The notes: generated from the sequence alone by a model not told the origin. DNA of 64,000 bases from CAZCPB01 sp964540295 (GCA_964540295.1 CAZIMT010000001.1:1-64000); one strand, 5' to 3'. Shown: positions 26,601 through 34,494, numbered from the stretch's first letter. Numbers and translations: made by a program.

Positions 26601-28384
26601 GCGACTTTGCCAAGGCTCGGGACGCGGTGGAGCGCGGGCTCAAGAGCGTTCCCGAGAGCCAGGAATTAGCTGTGCTGCAGCAACAGGTTGCGATCGGCGC
26701 GGACGGCGAGAGTGCGAGCCTTGCGGCGCTCATCGAAACTCTCTCAAAGGATCCACGAAACGGCGATCGAGTTGCCGGGCTCAAGGCGGTCGAAGACGCG
26801 CGAGTACGCGGCCAACTCAGCGACGTGAAGTCGCTCTCGGAGTTGGCCTCCAAGTTCCCCGACGACGCGGGCGTGCAGGCTGTCGTGCTGCGTTCGTTGC
26901 TAGATCTCAGACCGCCGCGGCTCGACTTGGCGGTGAATATCGCGAAGCGTTCTCAGGCTTCCTTCCCAGATTCCCCGGGGATTGCTCGCCTCTCGGTCGC
27001 GGCTTTCCGCGCTTCGGGTGATTGGACCAGGATGCAGGCCGCCGCTCTCGCATGGGAGCAGGCCGCAGGGTCCGTCGAGTCACGCCTAGCCCTGGCCGAG
27101 GCCGAGCTTCGCGGCGGGCGTGCGTCGCGCGCGATGAACTCGATCCTCCCCTTGATCGAGAGCGCCAAGGCCGCTCCTGACGAGTCGATCAACGCGAGCG
27201 TGCTCGAACTCGCGTGCCGGGCGATGATCGACCTCGACCGCGAGCCAGATGCGTTCGCGATCTTGTCGCCCCTTCTTGCCGGATCGAGCGCGGTGCGATC
27301 CAAGGTCTGGCCGGGGCTCGTTGCGTCCGCGATCAAGACCGGTGCCGCGGCCGAGCGATGGTCAAACCATCTTCTCGGCGTCGCCAAGCAAGACGACGCG
27401 ACGGCCCGCGAAGCGATCGCGGGCGCGTGCCTCGACGCCGCGCAGCGCACTCCCGATCGGAAAACCGAACTGCTCAACCTCGCCAAGAGTGTGCTGAGCA
27501 AGCTGGCCGCCGCGTCTGCTCCCAGCGATATGGTGCTCGCGCGGCTCGGGCTTGCGCAGCAGATGCTGGGCGAGTCGCAGGCCGCGGCCGCGTCGTACCG
27601 TCGTGCCCTCGAAATCAATCCCAAGTCCGCCACAGCGATGAGCAACCTCACCGACCTCGCGATCGCGGGCGGCGCGGACCTCAACGAAACGCTGGCCGCC
27701 GCAGAGCGGGCTGTCGCCGCGGGCGAGGCTCAAGATGGGATGGTCCTGTTCGCGCTCGCAAAGCTCCAGACCGCCAAGGCCGAGGACACGAGCGGCGAGG
27801 CGGCCGGTGCCGAGCGTGAGAACCTGCGGAAGGCGCTCGCCAGCTACCGGTCGGCGCTGTCCCTGATCCCCGATCAGTTTGAGATCGCGCTCCGGGCGGG
27901 AGATCTTTACGGTCGTTTGGGAGACCAGGCGGCCGCTCTGGAGATGTTTGATCGCGTCCTGCTCACGCCGAATCTCGCTCCCCAAGTTGAGTCGATGGCG
28001 CAGAACAACGCCGCGTTCGCGCTGCTCCAGCTCAAACGAAACACCTCGGACCTGTCCCGGGCACGCGATCTCGCAAGGTCGGCCGTGAAGACCCAGGAGA
28101 ATGCCAGCTTCCTCGACACGCTCGGCCAAGTCGAACTCGCCGTCGGGGACCGCCCGCAAGCTCAGGCCGCGTTCCGTCGCGCGCTGCAGTTAGAGCCCGC
28201 ACTCGGCTCGTCTTTGCTCGGACTCGCCGCGGCGCTTCAGGGAGGAACGGACGTCGAGCGCACCGAAGCCTCCCAGGTTCTCGCTCGGGCAGAAAGCTTG
28301 CTCCTCACTCGCCCTCAGGAATACTCGGCGGAAGAGCGAGCGGCGATCAAGGCGTTACGTGCAAAGCTCTCTCAGGCAAACTGA
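23678..28384 (+). CDS. Very long TPR-repeat protein, PrsT-like (1568 aa)
   Basis: A single N-terminal membrane helix (residues about 8-30, LLLIAAVVVVVVASLVSVFVV) anchors a giant helical-repeat domain facing the periplasm. Degenerate TPR units recur to the end; clear ones include LGLAQQMLGESQAAAASYRRALEINP near residue 1290 and the AAFRRALQLEP unit near residue 1500. Long TPR proteins of this kind (PrsT) accompany exosortase/polysaccharide loci and are thought to scaffold secretion. At 1568 residues it is well above the roughly 900 usual for PrsT. A strong terminator follows, closing the locus. Confidence 0.8.
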   Translation: MRMNPKTARRLLLIAAVVVVVVASLVSVFVVRTWQITRRADALRSQGLDHFEKKEYASTLDKLGPYLRVLAHQTDRQALIVYGKAREAIEEGNLRHIRESIAVYRTAFELDPTDHATGLTLLRHYNTIGFSPEARDLAVRLRPANLSDTTARDLEALRGEVTARIVLKAYDAQLDKLLGRIIELAPDDFGAHLTWIHALRQTGRPEAAVVHTRDIVQRFNTDPRFQYIEAIAKLDDSGSQNGSVDAFFKSLCTLSGLDPQSAERREAVTYTDPMFIARLIGSFDATFHSPHSLAVLREASARIPDADLLRAFVRRAWQAGSHQEVVDRLASNNAPISGTHSELLAFKAMSLTQLGRGNELAAIVEELKRRRDDFRARAWALALDKFTDTSVAGRVASVKNLQAAQREDPSEPILAFALGEALVALDRTEEAREQWQLATTSPLSNGWAAPHSRNSATLVGQGRLDEALRAAERSRQISPGDPVTNIALLGAKLAMIEAGYRPQEDPQAMLAQIERALAQTARVADDKASRGLREVLIPGRVLLLAYMGDAEGASSALKEELDRTPPADPSVLAHLALISGSYKLGHQYECLDLAQKLSPSDPVLGLTRALLLHRDGKTEEGSRSITAAAAQSDPSQSKGWKIAEARYLDSINSERSLPNWIDLADANPEDLQVQLAAIESRAASADLAFVDRVGQRVARLGGSDSQRPTITGRLARVRAILASDVTKDRRDEVLSLIRSVTNEAPDLLEPRRLMVQALLLENPERGIKPDFSAAVEQLKALSQIVPDRSTVSLQIAQIYQRQRDRDRARDELNRVLSDASAPRAARERALEMLLAQREYAAAIPSLQADVSAAGKDAPPAMLLNLATALRGSRRTDEALTVFRRLAAGPISNGEQVFSIADGLATCGDRSEAVAVIAKVDALKQEPGVAEWIRGRFEARHGDPTAAAALLERSVELGPKSSALWHDLVTLHLSRRDFAKARDAVERGLKSVPESQELAVLQQQVAIGADGESASLAALIETLSKDPRNGDRVAGLKAVEDARVRGQLSDVKSLSELASKFPDDAGVQAVVLRSLLDLRPPRLDLAVNIAKRSQASFPDSPGIARLSVAAFRASGDWTRMQAAALAWEQAAGSVESRLALAEAELRGGRASRAMNSILPLIESAKAAPDESINASVLELACRAMIDLDREPDAFAILSPLLAGSSAVRSKVWPGLVASAIKTGAAAERWSNHLLGVAKQDDATAREAIAGACLDAAQRTPDRKTELLNLAKSVLSKLAAASAPSDMVLARLGLAQQMLGESQAAAASYRRALEINPKSATAMSNLTDLAIAGGADLNETLAAAERAVAAGEAQDGMVLFALAKLQTAKAEDTSGEAAGAERENLRKALASYRSALSLIPDQFEIALRAGDLYGRLGDQAAALEMFDRVLLTPNLAPQVESMAQNNAAFALLQLKRNTSDLSRARDLARSAVKTQENASFLDTLGQVELAVGDRPQAQAAFRRALQLEPALGSSLLGLAAALQGGTDVERTEASQVLARAESLLLTRPQEYSAEERAAIKALRAKLSQAN

Positions 28385-28413
28385 CCGACTGATAGCCTCT
28401 AGATTAACACCTC

Positions 28414-28443
28414 ACCACGGCCCTGCGGCCGTGGTTTCTTTTT
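28414..28443 (+). terminator. Rho-independent terminator
   Basis: The perfect stem CCACGGCC/GGCCGTGG (28415-28422 with 28427-28434), extended by an A-T pair, has a CTGC loop and is followed by TTTCTTTTT. It lies 30 nt after the TPR gene stop and ends the polysaccharide/exosortase transcript. Confidence 0.85.
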
Positions 28444-28836
28444 GGACGACCGGGAAGCCTGTCAAGCCCTCGGGGGCAACGCCGATCGTAGCTCGCGTGG
28501 CTCGCGTCGAGCTAAAATAACTCCTAACAAAAATTTGCATTCGTGTCACGTCAATTTTGGCCATTCTGGCCGGAATTTTCTTGTAGATTCTGAAGTCACT
28601 CCCTGAACAGGGTAAAATCCCTTAAGTTGGAGCGCGCTGAGCCTTCCACCTGCCGTCTTCCTTTAAAAGAAGGAGCGTTCGGGCTGATCGGTTTAGCGCA
28701 GCAGAGAACGTTTGACGCACTGATTGAGTGGCCCGGGGCCGGTCGGATGGACTTGGCTCTTCGCGGTCATCAAAGCCAGTCTGTCTATGGTTCGCGATGT
28801 TTGGTTTATATTTGGATTGGTTGCAGAGAAGAGGCG
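28444..28836 (+). promoter_or_regulatory. Leader region of the first VPLP-tail gene
   Basis: About 390 nt, less GC-rich than its surroundings, between the terminator and the ATG at 28837. It holds the inverted repeat GGCCA-TTC-TGGCC at 28559-28571 and a TAAAAT box at 28612-28617 that could be a -10 element. A purine-rich AGAAGAGG lies a few bases before the start. The frame is open from 28627, but that extension lacks a signal peptide, so it is treated as untranslated leader. Confidence 0.4.
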
Positions 28837-29541
28837 ATGAAGAAGCTGCTCGAAAATGTCACCCGGACGGTTCTCGGGCCTCAGACCTTGGCTCTGGTCG
28901 GCTTGGTGATGTGGGCCTTGGTCGGTTCCGCAGCGTTGGCGGGCACCACCTCGATTGAAATGAAGAACGCTATCTTCCCGAGCCTTCGCGGCCCGAGTTT
29001 TCGCCCGCTTGCAGCGCCGCGTTCTCAAGGCTCGCTTTCGGAAATCTTTGCGGAGTCTCCCGCGAAGTTTGAGGGCGTCACGAGCCTCGGGCGAGGCGAA
29101 GTTGAGACCAACGATTTTGGCGCGATGCTTTGGGCAGGCCGAGATGGCGGGGAGGACGAGTTGGGCACGCAGATCCCCTATCTCTCCGAGAAGTTCATCA
29201 CCCACGCTCTCATCGGTTCGGAGATCCGCGGCCTGGTGCTCCTTGATCGGAGCGCGGCCTCGGGTCAGTCTCGAGTACGGCTTGTCGAACTCAGTCTCGA
29301 GGCGGAGAAGTCGGCCAGCGAGACGAACTCAACCAAGGGCTCGAACTCATCGCTGGTCGACGGTTCTCGGAACCGGGGGTTTGTTCAAGCGGCCAACGTG
29401 TATTCTCTCGGTGTGACACGTAACGATTTTCAGAACTCGTTCGTCTACGTTCCGCTGCCGCCAGCCACCCATATCGGCGTGTTGGCTCTAGGAATGATCG
29501 GGCTGGGTCATGTTCGTCGGAACCATCGCCACAAGGCTTAG
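28837..29541 (+). CDS. Secreted protein with VPLPP C-terminal sorting tail (234 aa)
   Basis: An N-terminal signal peptide (LALVGLVMWALVGSAALA, cleavage near residue 34) and a C-terminal tail VPLPPATHIGVLALGMIGLG ending in RRNHRHKA form the tripartite sorting signal of exosortase substrates. Between them is a Ser- and charge-rich region without a recognised domain, including a Ser/Asn-rich linker near residue 165. The protein is expected to be cleaved and anchored by the exosortase encoded at 18214. ATG 28837 has a good AGAAGAGG ribosome-binding site. Function of the mature part is unknown. Confidence 0.8.
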   Translation: MKKLLENVTRTVLGPQTLALVGLVMWALVGSAALAGTTSIEMKNAIFPSLRGPSFRPLAAPRSQGSLSEIFAESPAKFEGVTSLGRGEVETNDFGAMLWAGRDGGEDELGTQIPYLSEKFITHALIGSEIRGLVLLDRSAASGQSRVRLVELSLEAEKSASETNSTKGSNSSLVDGSRNRGFVQAANVYSLGVTRNDFQNSFVYVPLPPATHIGVLALGMIGLGHVRRNHRHKA

Positions 29542-29893
29542 CGTTATTGTTCTTTGTTTGTGCTTGATCTTGCTTGGACGTGCTCGTGATTCATCGAGTT
29601 CTCGGAGCTGCTTTGTGAATGAGGGCGTCAGATATTTCTCGGCGAAACGTACACTGGTAAGTTTTTTGTCTTTACGGGAACTGCAAAGAACTGCCTGCGA
29701 AAAGGCTGAGACTTTGGAGAGTTTGATGCTGATTTTGCTTGGGACAATCTACCCAGATCGCCAAGGGAAAAAACCCTTGGACCTTGCATTCTTCGTCGAT
29801 TGATGCATAGTTCGTATGTCTTGACTCAGATGGCTTTGAATCGGTTGGGTCTGGTAAGAAAACCTGTCAAAAAAGTGATCGTTCTTCTCGATT

Positions 29894-29921
29894 TTGGACG
29901 CGTTTGAGTGTATCATACTTC
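29894..29921 (+). promoter_or_regulatory. Candidate sigma70-type promoter
   Basis: TTGGAC (29894-29899) and TACTTC (29916-29921) are separated by 16 nt. The -35 box is good and the -10 box is weak; TATCAT at 29911 is an alternative -10. It would start transcription near 29928 and give a leader of roughly 155 nt for the gene at 30084. Confidence 0.35.
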
Positions 29922-29928
29922 GTAGCTC

Positions 29929-29942
29929 TAACCGATCGGTTA
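29929..29942. promoter_or_regulatory. Perfect 14-bp palindrome, possible operator
   Basis: TAACCGATCGGTTA is its own reverse complement and sits at the predicted transcription start. That position suits a repressor or activator dimer. A partial half-site, GATCGGTTTA, occurs upstream of the first VPLP-tail gene near 28686. Confidence 0.4.
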
Positions 29943-30083
29943 CGACTCTTCTGAAGAACTGATCGAGGTCCGAGCTGGTTTTGAGTAATAGTTCTCGGCG
30001 TGAAGACTTTTTTAAAAACAGACCGCAAGGTCGGTGGCGTCAGGAAGACGTTCACAAGAGATGAGCAAGAGGAGATTTGAGAG

Positions 30084-30749
30084 ATGAAGAATTCTGTGTT
30101 GTTGTCAGCAGTAGGGTTGGCCTTGGTGGCGAGTAGCGCGGCGTCAGCCGCTACGATTCGCATGGACCTTTCCACTCACCCGGCCAACGGGATGCGCGGT
30201 CAGTACACGGCCACGGTGCTCAGCGGGTTCGCGGGCATCATCGACGTGACCGGGGTCGGGTCGAGCTTCGACACGTTCTGCCTCGAGAAGAACGAGTTCT
30301 TCATTCCCGGCCAGAACTACTCCGCAACGCTCGACGTCGCGGCCCGCAACGGCGGCGTGTCGGGCGGCTCGAACGGTGCGGACCCGATTAGCCCCGCGAC
30401 CGCGTACCTCTACACGCAGTTCCGGGATGGCAATCTCGGTTTCAGCAGCTTCACGAACTCCAGCGACTCCGAAGCCCTTCAAGATGCCCTCTGGTTTCTC
30501 GAAGGTGAGATCTTCTCGGTCTCCGGGCAGGCCCAGACGCTTGTCAACCAGGCGCTCGCGGCTGGGTGGACAGACATCGGCAACGTTCGCGTCCTCAACA
30601 TTATCGGGCCGAACGGTTCCTCGGGCAACGGCAGCGCGCAAAGCCAGCTCGCCATGGTTCCTCTCCCCGCCGCCGCTTGGGCAGGGATCGCCGGGCTCGG
30701 TGGTGTGATCGCCCACAACATCCGCCGTCGCCGGGCTCTGAACGCCTAA
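30084..30749 (+). CDS. VPLPA-tail surface protein with thioester-domain-like motifs (221 aa)
   Basis: A signal peptide (residues 1-23, ending ASSAASA) and the C-terminal tail VPLPAAAWAGIAGLGGVIA plus RRRR mark an exosortase substrate. The core contains DTFCLE with Cys66 and SEALQDALWFLE with Gln133. These match the [YFL]C-hydrophobic and hydrophobic-Q-x-x-[AL]-W patterns of surface thioester domains, where Cys and Gln form an internal thioester used to bind host or matrix covalently. The 67-residue spacing is shorter than in classical domains, so this is an inference. An AAGAGGAG ribosome-binding site precedes the ATG. Confidence 0.8.
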   Translation: MKNSVLLSAVGLALVASSAASAATIRMDLSTHPANGMRGQYTATVLSGFAGIIDVTGVGSSFDTFCLEKNEFFIPGQNYSATLDVAARNGGVSGGSNGADPISPATAYLYTQFRDGNLGFSSFTNSSDSEALQDALWFLEGEIFSVSGQAQTLVNQALAAGWTDIGNVRVLNIIGPNGSSGNGSAQSQLAMVPLPAAAWAGIAGLGGVIAHNIRRRRALNA

Positions 30750-30755
30750 TCGTTC

Positions 30756-30781
30756 GATCTGAGCCCTTTTAGGGCCAGATC
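30756..30781 (+). terminator. Hairpin after the VPLPA gene, no T-tract
   Basis: GATCTG-A-GCCCT / AGGGC-CAGATC forms an 11-bp stem with one bulged A and a short T loop, 6 nt after the stop. No T-run follows, so it may stabilise the mRNA 3' end rather than terminate. Confidence 0.45.
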
Positions 30782-30821
30782 ACGCCTAGTACAGACTCAG
30801 CAAATGACAGCTTTCCACGAT

Positions 30822-30853
30822 CGCTCCGGGCCTACCCGGGGCGATTTTCATTG
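30822..30853 (+). terminator. Probable rho-independent terminator
   Basis: CGCTCCGGG-CCTA-CCCGGGGCG is a 9-bp GC-rich stem with one G-U pair, followed by ATTTTCATT. It lies about 70 nt after the VPLPA gene stop and before the next gene. Confidence 0.6.
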
Positions 30854-31075
30854 TCTCAACCACTTTTTGCATCAGGGGGTGGCGCGTGCGAACAGATTCT
30901 GTACCATCATCATTGGTAACGACTAGGTTGGAGTCTGGCGGGGACGGCGTTGCATTTGGGTGATCTGGCTTTTCTTCAGCGGCCGGGATAGGCCTCGAGT
31001 GAGGCACGAGAACGCAGTCTCGCGTGGTCTCAGGAGTTTGGCCCGCTGGCGAAAGGCTCTCGTGGAGGGATGTGG

Positions 31076-32074
31076 GTGAGCGGATGGGAATTGACCATGC
31101 CACGAATGTTGACGGCGGTCGCGATCGCGATGACGCTCGTCTGGCCGCGGTGCTGTGACGCTCGCGAAGACTTCGTGAGCGCTCGGTACATCGGTCCTAC
31201 AGACGGTTACACGCGGAAGATCGCGATCCAGATCGAGCAGTCCTCGATCTACAGTGGCATCGTCGATGTTGGACCGATTGACTATCAGTTTTTCGGCCCC
31301 GCGGACGGGACCGGTCGTTCGCTGGTCGGTGCTGTAATGCCCACGTTCGGCGTGGAGGTGGAGACCCCGCTCCAGAGCGAGCGCCGTTACACGCTGACTG
31401 AGATCGCGTTCGGACCCGAGCCGGTGGTGACGAATCTGGCGAGCCCGGGCCATTACGGTCAACGGCGTCAATCGCTCGTCCACGCGGTGGTCGGCGCGGC
31501 GATCCAGCTCGGTTGGCTGCGTCTCGACGGCACGATCCAAGATTCACTCAATGACAACCTGAACCGAGATCGGATGGCGGCGGTGCAGTTGTTGGTGTGG
31601 GAGTCAGTGTTCGAAACGCGCGAGGCACCAGAGCGGTGGAGTTTGGCGGACGGGAGCTTCACGGCTTCAATGGGCCAGACTCCGGGCGTGAAGATGGAAC
31701 TGGTGACTCTCGCGGAGCACGCGACGACGATGCTGGAAGGGAACCTTCGCGTCGAGGGCCTGCGGACGATGACCACTAGGGATTCGCAGGACCGGCTGGT
31801 GATCGTGAGGACGCCGGAGCGTACACGAAGGCTGGTTCGCCGCGTCAATGGCGCGGCCGAGTACTTCGACAGTTCTGACACGAGTTCTCTGGATCCGAAC
31901 GCGGCTATTCAGGGCCCGACCCCAGGGTCGCCCAACTCGGGCGGGTTCACGGTGTTCTCGCCGCCCCCGTTCCCGCCCACGTCGAACGTGGTGCCGCTGC
32001 CGCCAGCGGTCTGGCCCGGCATCGCTGCGATTATCCTCGTGGCTCTTTACCAGAGCCGAAAGCGTGCGGCCTGA
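31076..32074 (+). CDS. VPLPP-tail secreted protein, diverged paralogue without the thioester Cys (332 aa)
   Basis: A signal peptide (MLTAVAIAMTLVWP) and the tail VPLPPAVWPGIAAIILVAL plus SRKRAA mark another exosortase substrate. The core can be aligned by eye with the preceding VPLPA protein: PTFGVEVE matches DTFCLEKN, RRYTLTEIA matches QNYSATLDVA, and AAVQLLVWESVFE matches EALQDALWFLEGE. The Cys is therefore Gly here while the Gln is kept. A Pro-rich spacer (SPPPFPPTS) precedes the tail. The start is chosen at GTG 31076, 6 nt after GGAGGG; ATG 31070 and ATG 31097 are alternatives. Confidence 0.75.
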   Translation: MSGWELTMPRMLTAVAIAMTLVWPRCCDAREDFVSARYIGPTDGYTRKIAIQIEQSSIYSGIVDVGPIDYQFFGPADGTGRSLVGAVMPTFGVEVETPLQSERRYTLTEIAFGPEPVVTNLASPGHYGQRRQSLVHAVVGAAIQLGWLRLDGTIQDSLNDNLNRDRMAAVQLLVWESVFETREAPERWSLADGSFTASMGQTPGVKMELVTLAEHATTMLEGNLRVEGLRTMTTRDSQDRLVIVRTPERTRRLVRRVNGAAEYFDSSDTSSLDPNAAIQGPTPGSPNSGGFTVFSPPPFPPTSNVVPLPPAVWPGIAAIILVALYQSRKRAA

Positions 32075-32128
32075 GATCCATTCGAACCGGAAACGAAGCA
32101 GTGTTTCATATCTTCTGAGAGGCATTTC

Positions 32129-32734
32129 ATGAACAATTCCACTTCTGCTTGCATGGTCGCTCTTGCGGTTCTTGGTTTCGGGATCGCGATTGGCGGGTGC
32201 AAGGGGCGTGCGGCCACGGTTCGCGAGACGGTCTCGGCGGTTGACGTCAATTCACGCGATTCTCGACAGCAGACGCCTCTTCACCTGGCCGCGCTCGCCG
32301 ATGACGCCGACGAGGTGCGTCAGTTGGTGTCGCGTGGGGCGGTGATCGACGCGCTCGACCGCAAAAACCGCACGCCGCTGCACTCGGCGTGCGCCAAGGA
32401 ACGAGTGAAGGCCGCCAGGGCGCTGATCGAGCTGGGCGCGAGCCTGAGCGTTCGTGACGACGACGGTAGCGTGCCGCTGCACTTCGCGGCCAGCAAGGGG
32501 CTTCCGGAGATCGCGCGAGCGATGCTGGACCGCAAGGCGGAGATCGACGTTCAGAACAAGCGCGGGTTCACGCCGTTGCACTACGCGGTGTTCGAGAACG
32601 AGATCGAGATGGTGCGAGTGTTGCTCGCGGCCGGGGCGGACACGACGGCTCGAGACAAGGACGGACGCACGGTGAGAGACTTGGCGGTGGTTAAGAAGCG
32701 TACGGCGATTCTGCCGCTGTTGCCGGGAAGTTAA
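32129..32734 (+). CDS. Ankyrin-repeat lipoprotein (201 aa)
   Basis: The N-terminus carries a lipoprotein signal: a hydrophobic stretch ending FGIAIGGC, with the lipidated Cys near residue 27. Four to five ankyrin repeats follow, with typical TPLHLAALADDADEVRQLV, TPLHSACAKERVKAARALI, VPLHFAASKGLPEIARAML and TPLHYAVFENEIEMVRVLL units. Ankyrin proteins bind other proteins; the partner here is unknown. A GAGAGG ribosome-binding site lies 6 nt before the ATG. It is 54 nt after the VPLPP gene and may share its transcript. Confidence 0.85.
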   Translation: MNNSTSACMVALAVLGFGIAIGGCKGRAATVRETVSAVDVNSRDSRQQTPLHLAALADDADEVRQLVSRGAVIDALDRKNRTPLHSACAKERVKAARALIELGASLSVRDDDGSVPLHFAASKGLPEIARAMLDRKAEIDVQNKRGFTPLHYAVFENEIEMVRVLLAAGADTTARDKDGRTVRDLAVVKKRTAILPLLPGS

Positions 32735-32841
32735 AGGGACCAATCGCGCACACGTGAGATTCCTCACGCTGGGGCGGTGCACTCGTCTCGCGCTTGCGCG
32801 TGGGCTTTTATCCAAAGACGCACGACCGAACCAAACGTGCT

Positions 32842-33594
32842 CTACCGGCGTGTAGCGGTGTACTCGGAGAAGAGCCCGAGCGAAACGGAGCGACGGACTT
32901 CCGCCAGTCCGGCCCGGGTCATCGCGTCGAGCACGCTCTCGGGCGAGACGCAGCGCTCGATGGTCTCCCAGTAGTACTTCCAGAGTTCTGACGTGCGGGG
33001 CGCACGGCCGACGACGCGGGCGGCGATGGGGAAGACGACCTTGAAGTGTGCCTTGAGCACGAGGCGTTTAAGAGCGCTGGCTGGCCTCGAGACTTCGAGC
33101 ACGCACATCCGGCCGCCGGGGCGCAGGGTTCGGGCCATCTCGGAGAACGCGGCGTCAAGGTCGGAAACGTGCCGGAGCGCGTAGCCCATGGAGACAAAGT
33201 CGAAGCGGCCTGACTCGACGGGGATCGCCTCGGCGCTGGCGACGATCGTGGGGATCTGGAGCCCGTCGCGAGCGTGCTGGAGCATGGCGGTGCTGGGATC
33301 GACGCCGACGACGGTCCCCGGTGCGCCGTTGGCTTGGACAATCGCGAGAGCCTCGCGAGCGAGCAGACCAGTTCCGGTGGCGACGTCGAGCACGGACATT
33401 CCGGGCCCCAAGCCGGCTCGGCGGAGAGCCTGCCCGCGGTACCATCGTCCACTTCCGAACGAGGCGATCGACTCCATCCGGTCGTAATCCTGGGCGGTCT
33501 CGTCAAAGATCTCGCGTAAATACTCGCGTTTTTCGGTCGAATCGCGGTAGTATGGATCGAGGATCGGGTGCGGTGGGAGAGAAGTTTGAGTCAC
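32842..33594 (-). CDS. ubiE: UbiE/MenG-type methyltransferase (250 aa)
   Basis: A class I SAM methyltransferase of the UbiE/MenG/COQ5 family. FDETAQDYDRME near residue 30 and VLDVATGTGLLAREAL near residue 68 (SAM loop), VASAEAIPVESGRFDFVSMGYALRHV (motif II region) and RPGGRMCVLEVSRP are family signatures. In most bacteria it makes menaquinone from demethylmenaquinone. Because it adjoins an aryl-polyene-like operon it could instead methylate an aromatic head group. Start is GTG 33594 with GGAG 6 nt upstream, preferred over TTG 33606. It is divergent from the GT2 gene at 33670. Confidence 0.82.
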   Translation of the reverse strand: MTQTSLPPHPILDPYYRDSTEKREYLREIFDETAQDYDRMESIASFGSGRWYRGQALRRAGLGPGMSVLDVATGTGLLAREALAIVQANGAPGTVVGVDPSTAMLQHARDGLQIPTIVASAEAIPVESGRFDFVSMGYALRHVSDLDAAFSEMARTLRPGGRMCVLEVSRPASALKRLVLKAHFKVVFPIAARVVGRAPRTSELWKYYWETIERCVSPESVLDAMTRAGLAEVRRSVSLGLFSEYTATRR

Positions 33595-33669
33595 AGCGTG
33601 CTCCAATCAGGGCCAGTCTACAGGACAGGCGATGCTCCGGCAACGGCCGACGCTCGCGGGTCGGGCGCG

Positions 33670-34464
33670 ATGGTCGCGGCGCAGACCGGCGTGCGTGTTC
33701 CGTCGTTCGTGGTGATCGCGCCAACTTTTAACAACGCGGGCACGCTCGAGGCCGTGCTGCGATCGGTCGAGGGACTCGGGTTCGCGTTGATCGTGGTGAA
33801 CGACGGCTCGACTGACGCGACCTCGAAAGCTCTTGAGGCGTGGTGCGGCGAACGCGGGACAGGTGAGAATCGTAACGTGATCCACCACGATCACAACCGT
33901 GGCAAGGCGGACGCGCTGAGAACCGGGTTCGCGGAGGCTGTAAGGCTGGGCTTTTCGCACGCGATCACGATCGATACCGACGGGCAGCACGACGCGGCCG
34001 ATCTTGTGAAGCTCGTAGCGATGGCGAAGAGCAACCCTGCGGCGATGGTGGTGGGGGCCCGGCCAACGGACGGCGGCGCGTACCCGATCAAGAGCCGTGT
34101 GGGGAGATCGATCTCGAATGCGCTCGTGCGCGCCGAGAGCGGGGCGCGAGTGAGCGACAGCCAGTGCGGGATGCGGGTGTACCCGCTCGCGAGCACGAGG
34201 ACGCTGGCGTGTGCGGCGGGGAGGTACGGCTTCGAGACTGAGATTCTCGCGCGTGCGGCGTGGGCGGGGATCGCGCTGATTGAGGCGCCGATCCGCTGCA
34301 TCTATCACGTCGCGGGCGGGCGCGTGAGTCATTTCAGGCCGGTGCGCGATTCGATGTCGGCAATCGCGATGCACGCGCGGCTGCTTCTTGCGTCGATCGG
34401 GAAACGTGCGAAGGGTCGGCGTGCGCGGAAGGCGTGCCCTGCCCCCGCGGCGTTGCGCGCGTGA
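33670..34464 (+). CDS. Glycosyltransferase family 2, dolichol-phosphate-mannose-synthase-like (264 aa)
   Basis: A short GT2 enzyme. VVIAPTFNNAGTLEAVL starts the domain, LIVVNDGSTDATSKAL follows, HNRGKADALRTGF lies near residue 78 and ITIDTDGQHDAADL near residue 98 holds the metal-binding acidic motif. SDSQCGMRVYPL and YGFETEILARAAWAG match polyprenyl-phosphate mannosyl/glucosyl synthases. GT2 genes are also a common component of aryl-polyene clusters, which fits the convergent operon next to it. ATG 33670 is chosen; an upstream GTG at 33568 would run across the divergent promoter. Confidence 0.8.
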   Translation: MVAAQTGVRVPSFVVIAPTFNNAGTLEAVLRSVEGLGFALIVVNDGSTDATSKALEAWCGERGTGENRNVIHHDHNRGKADALRTGFAEAVRLGFSHAITIDTDGQHDAADLVKLVAMAKSNPAAMVVGARPTDGGAYPIKSRVGRSISNALVRAESGARVSDSQCGMRVYPLASTRTLACAAGRYGFETEILARAAWAGIALIEAPIRCIYHVAGGRVSHFRPVRDSMSAIAMHARLLLASIGKRAKGRRARKACPAPAALRA

Positions 34465-34494
34465 TGCGAGCGGACCTGGTTTCCTTGCTGCGTG

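Larger units (their letters stand above)
29542..30083 (+). promoter_or_regulatory. Long regulatory intergenic region before the second VPLP-tail gene
   Basis: About 540 nt of lower-GC sequence. Contents: the hairpin CCAAGGG-N6-CCCTTGG at 29761-29780 (no T-tract), a candidate promoter at 29894-29921, a perfect palindrome at 29929-29942, and a purine-rich AAGAGGAG close to the ATG at 30084. The 97-codon open frame at 29510-29803 has no family resemblance and is not called. Confidence 0.45.

Noticed and set aside
29761..29780. Hairpin CCAAGGG/CCCTTGG as a terminator
   Set aside because: No T-tract follows; it may be structural, but a terminator is not supported.
29510..29803. 97-codon open frame after the first VPLP gene
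   Set aside because: It overlaps the previous gene's end and has no ribosome-binding site, no family resemblance and atypical composition.
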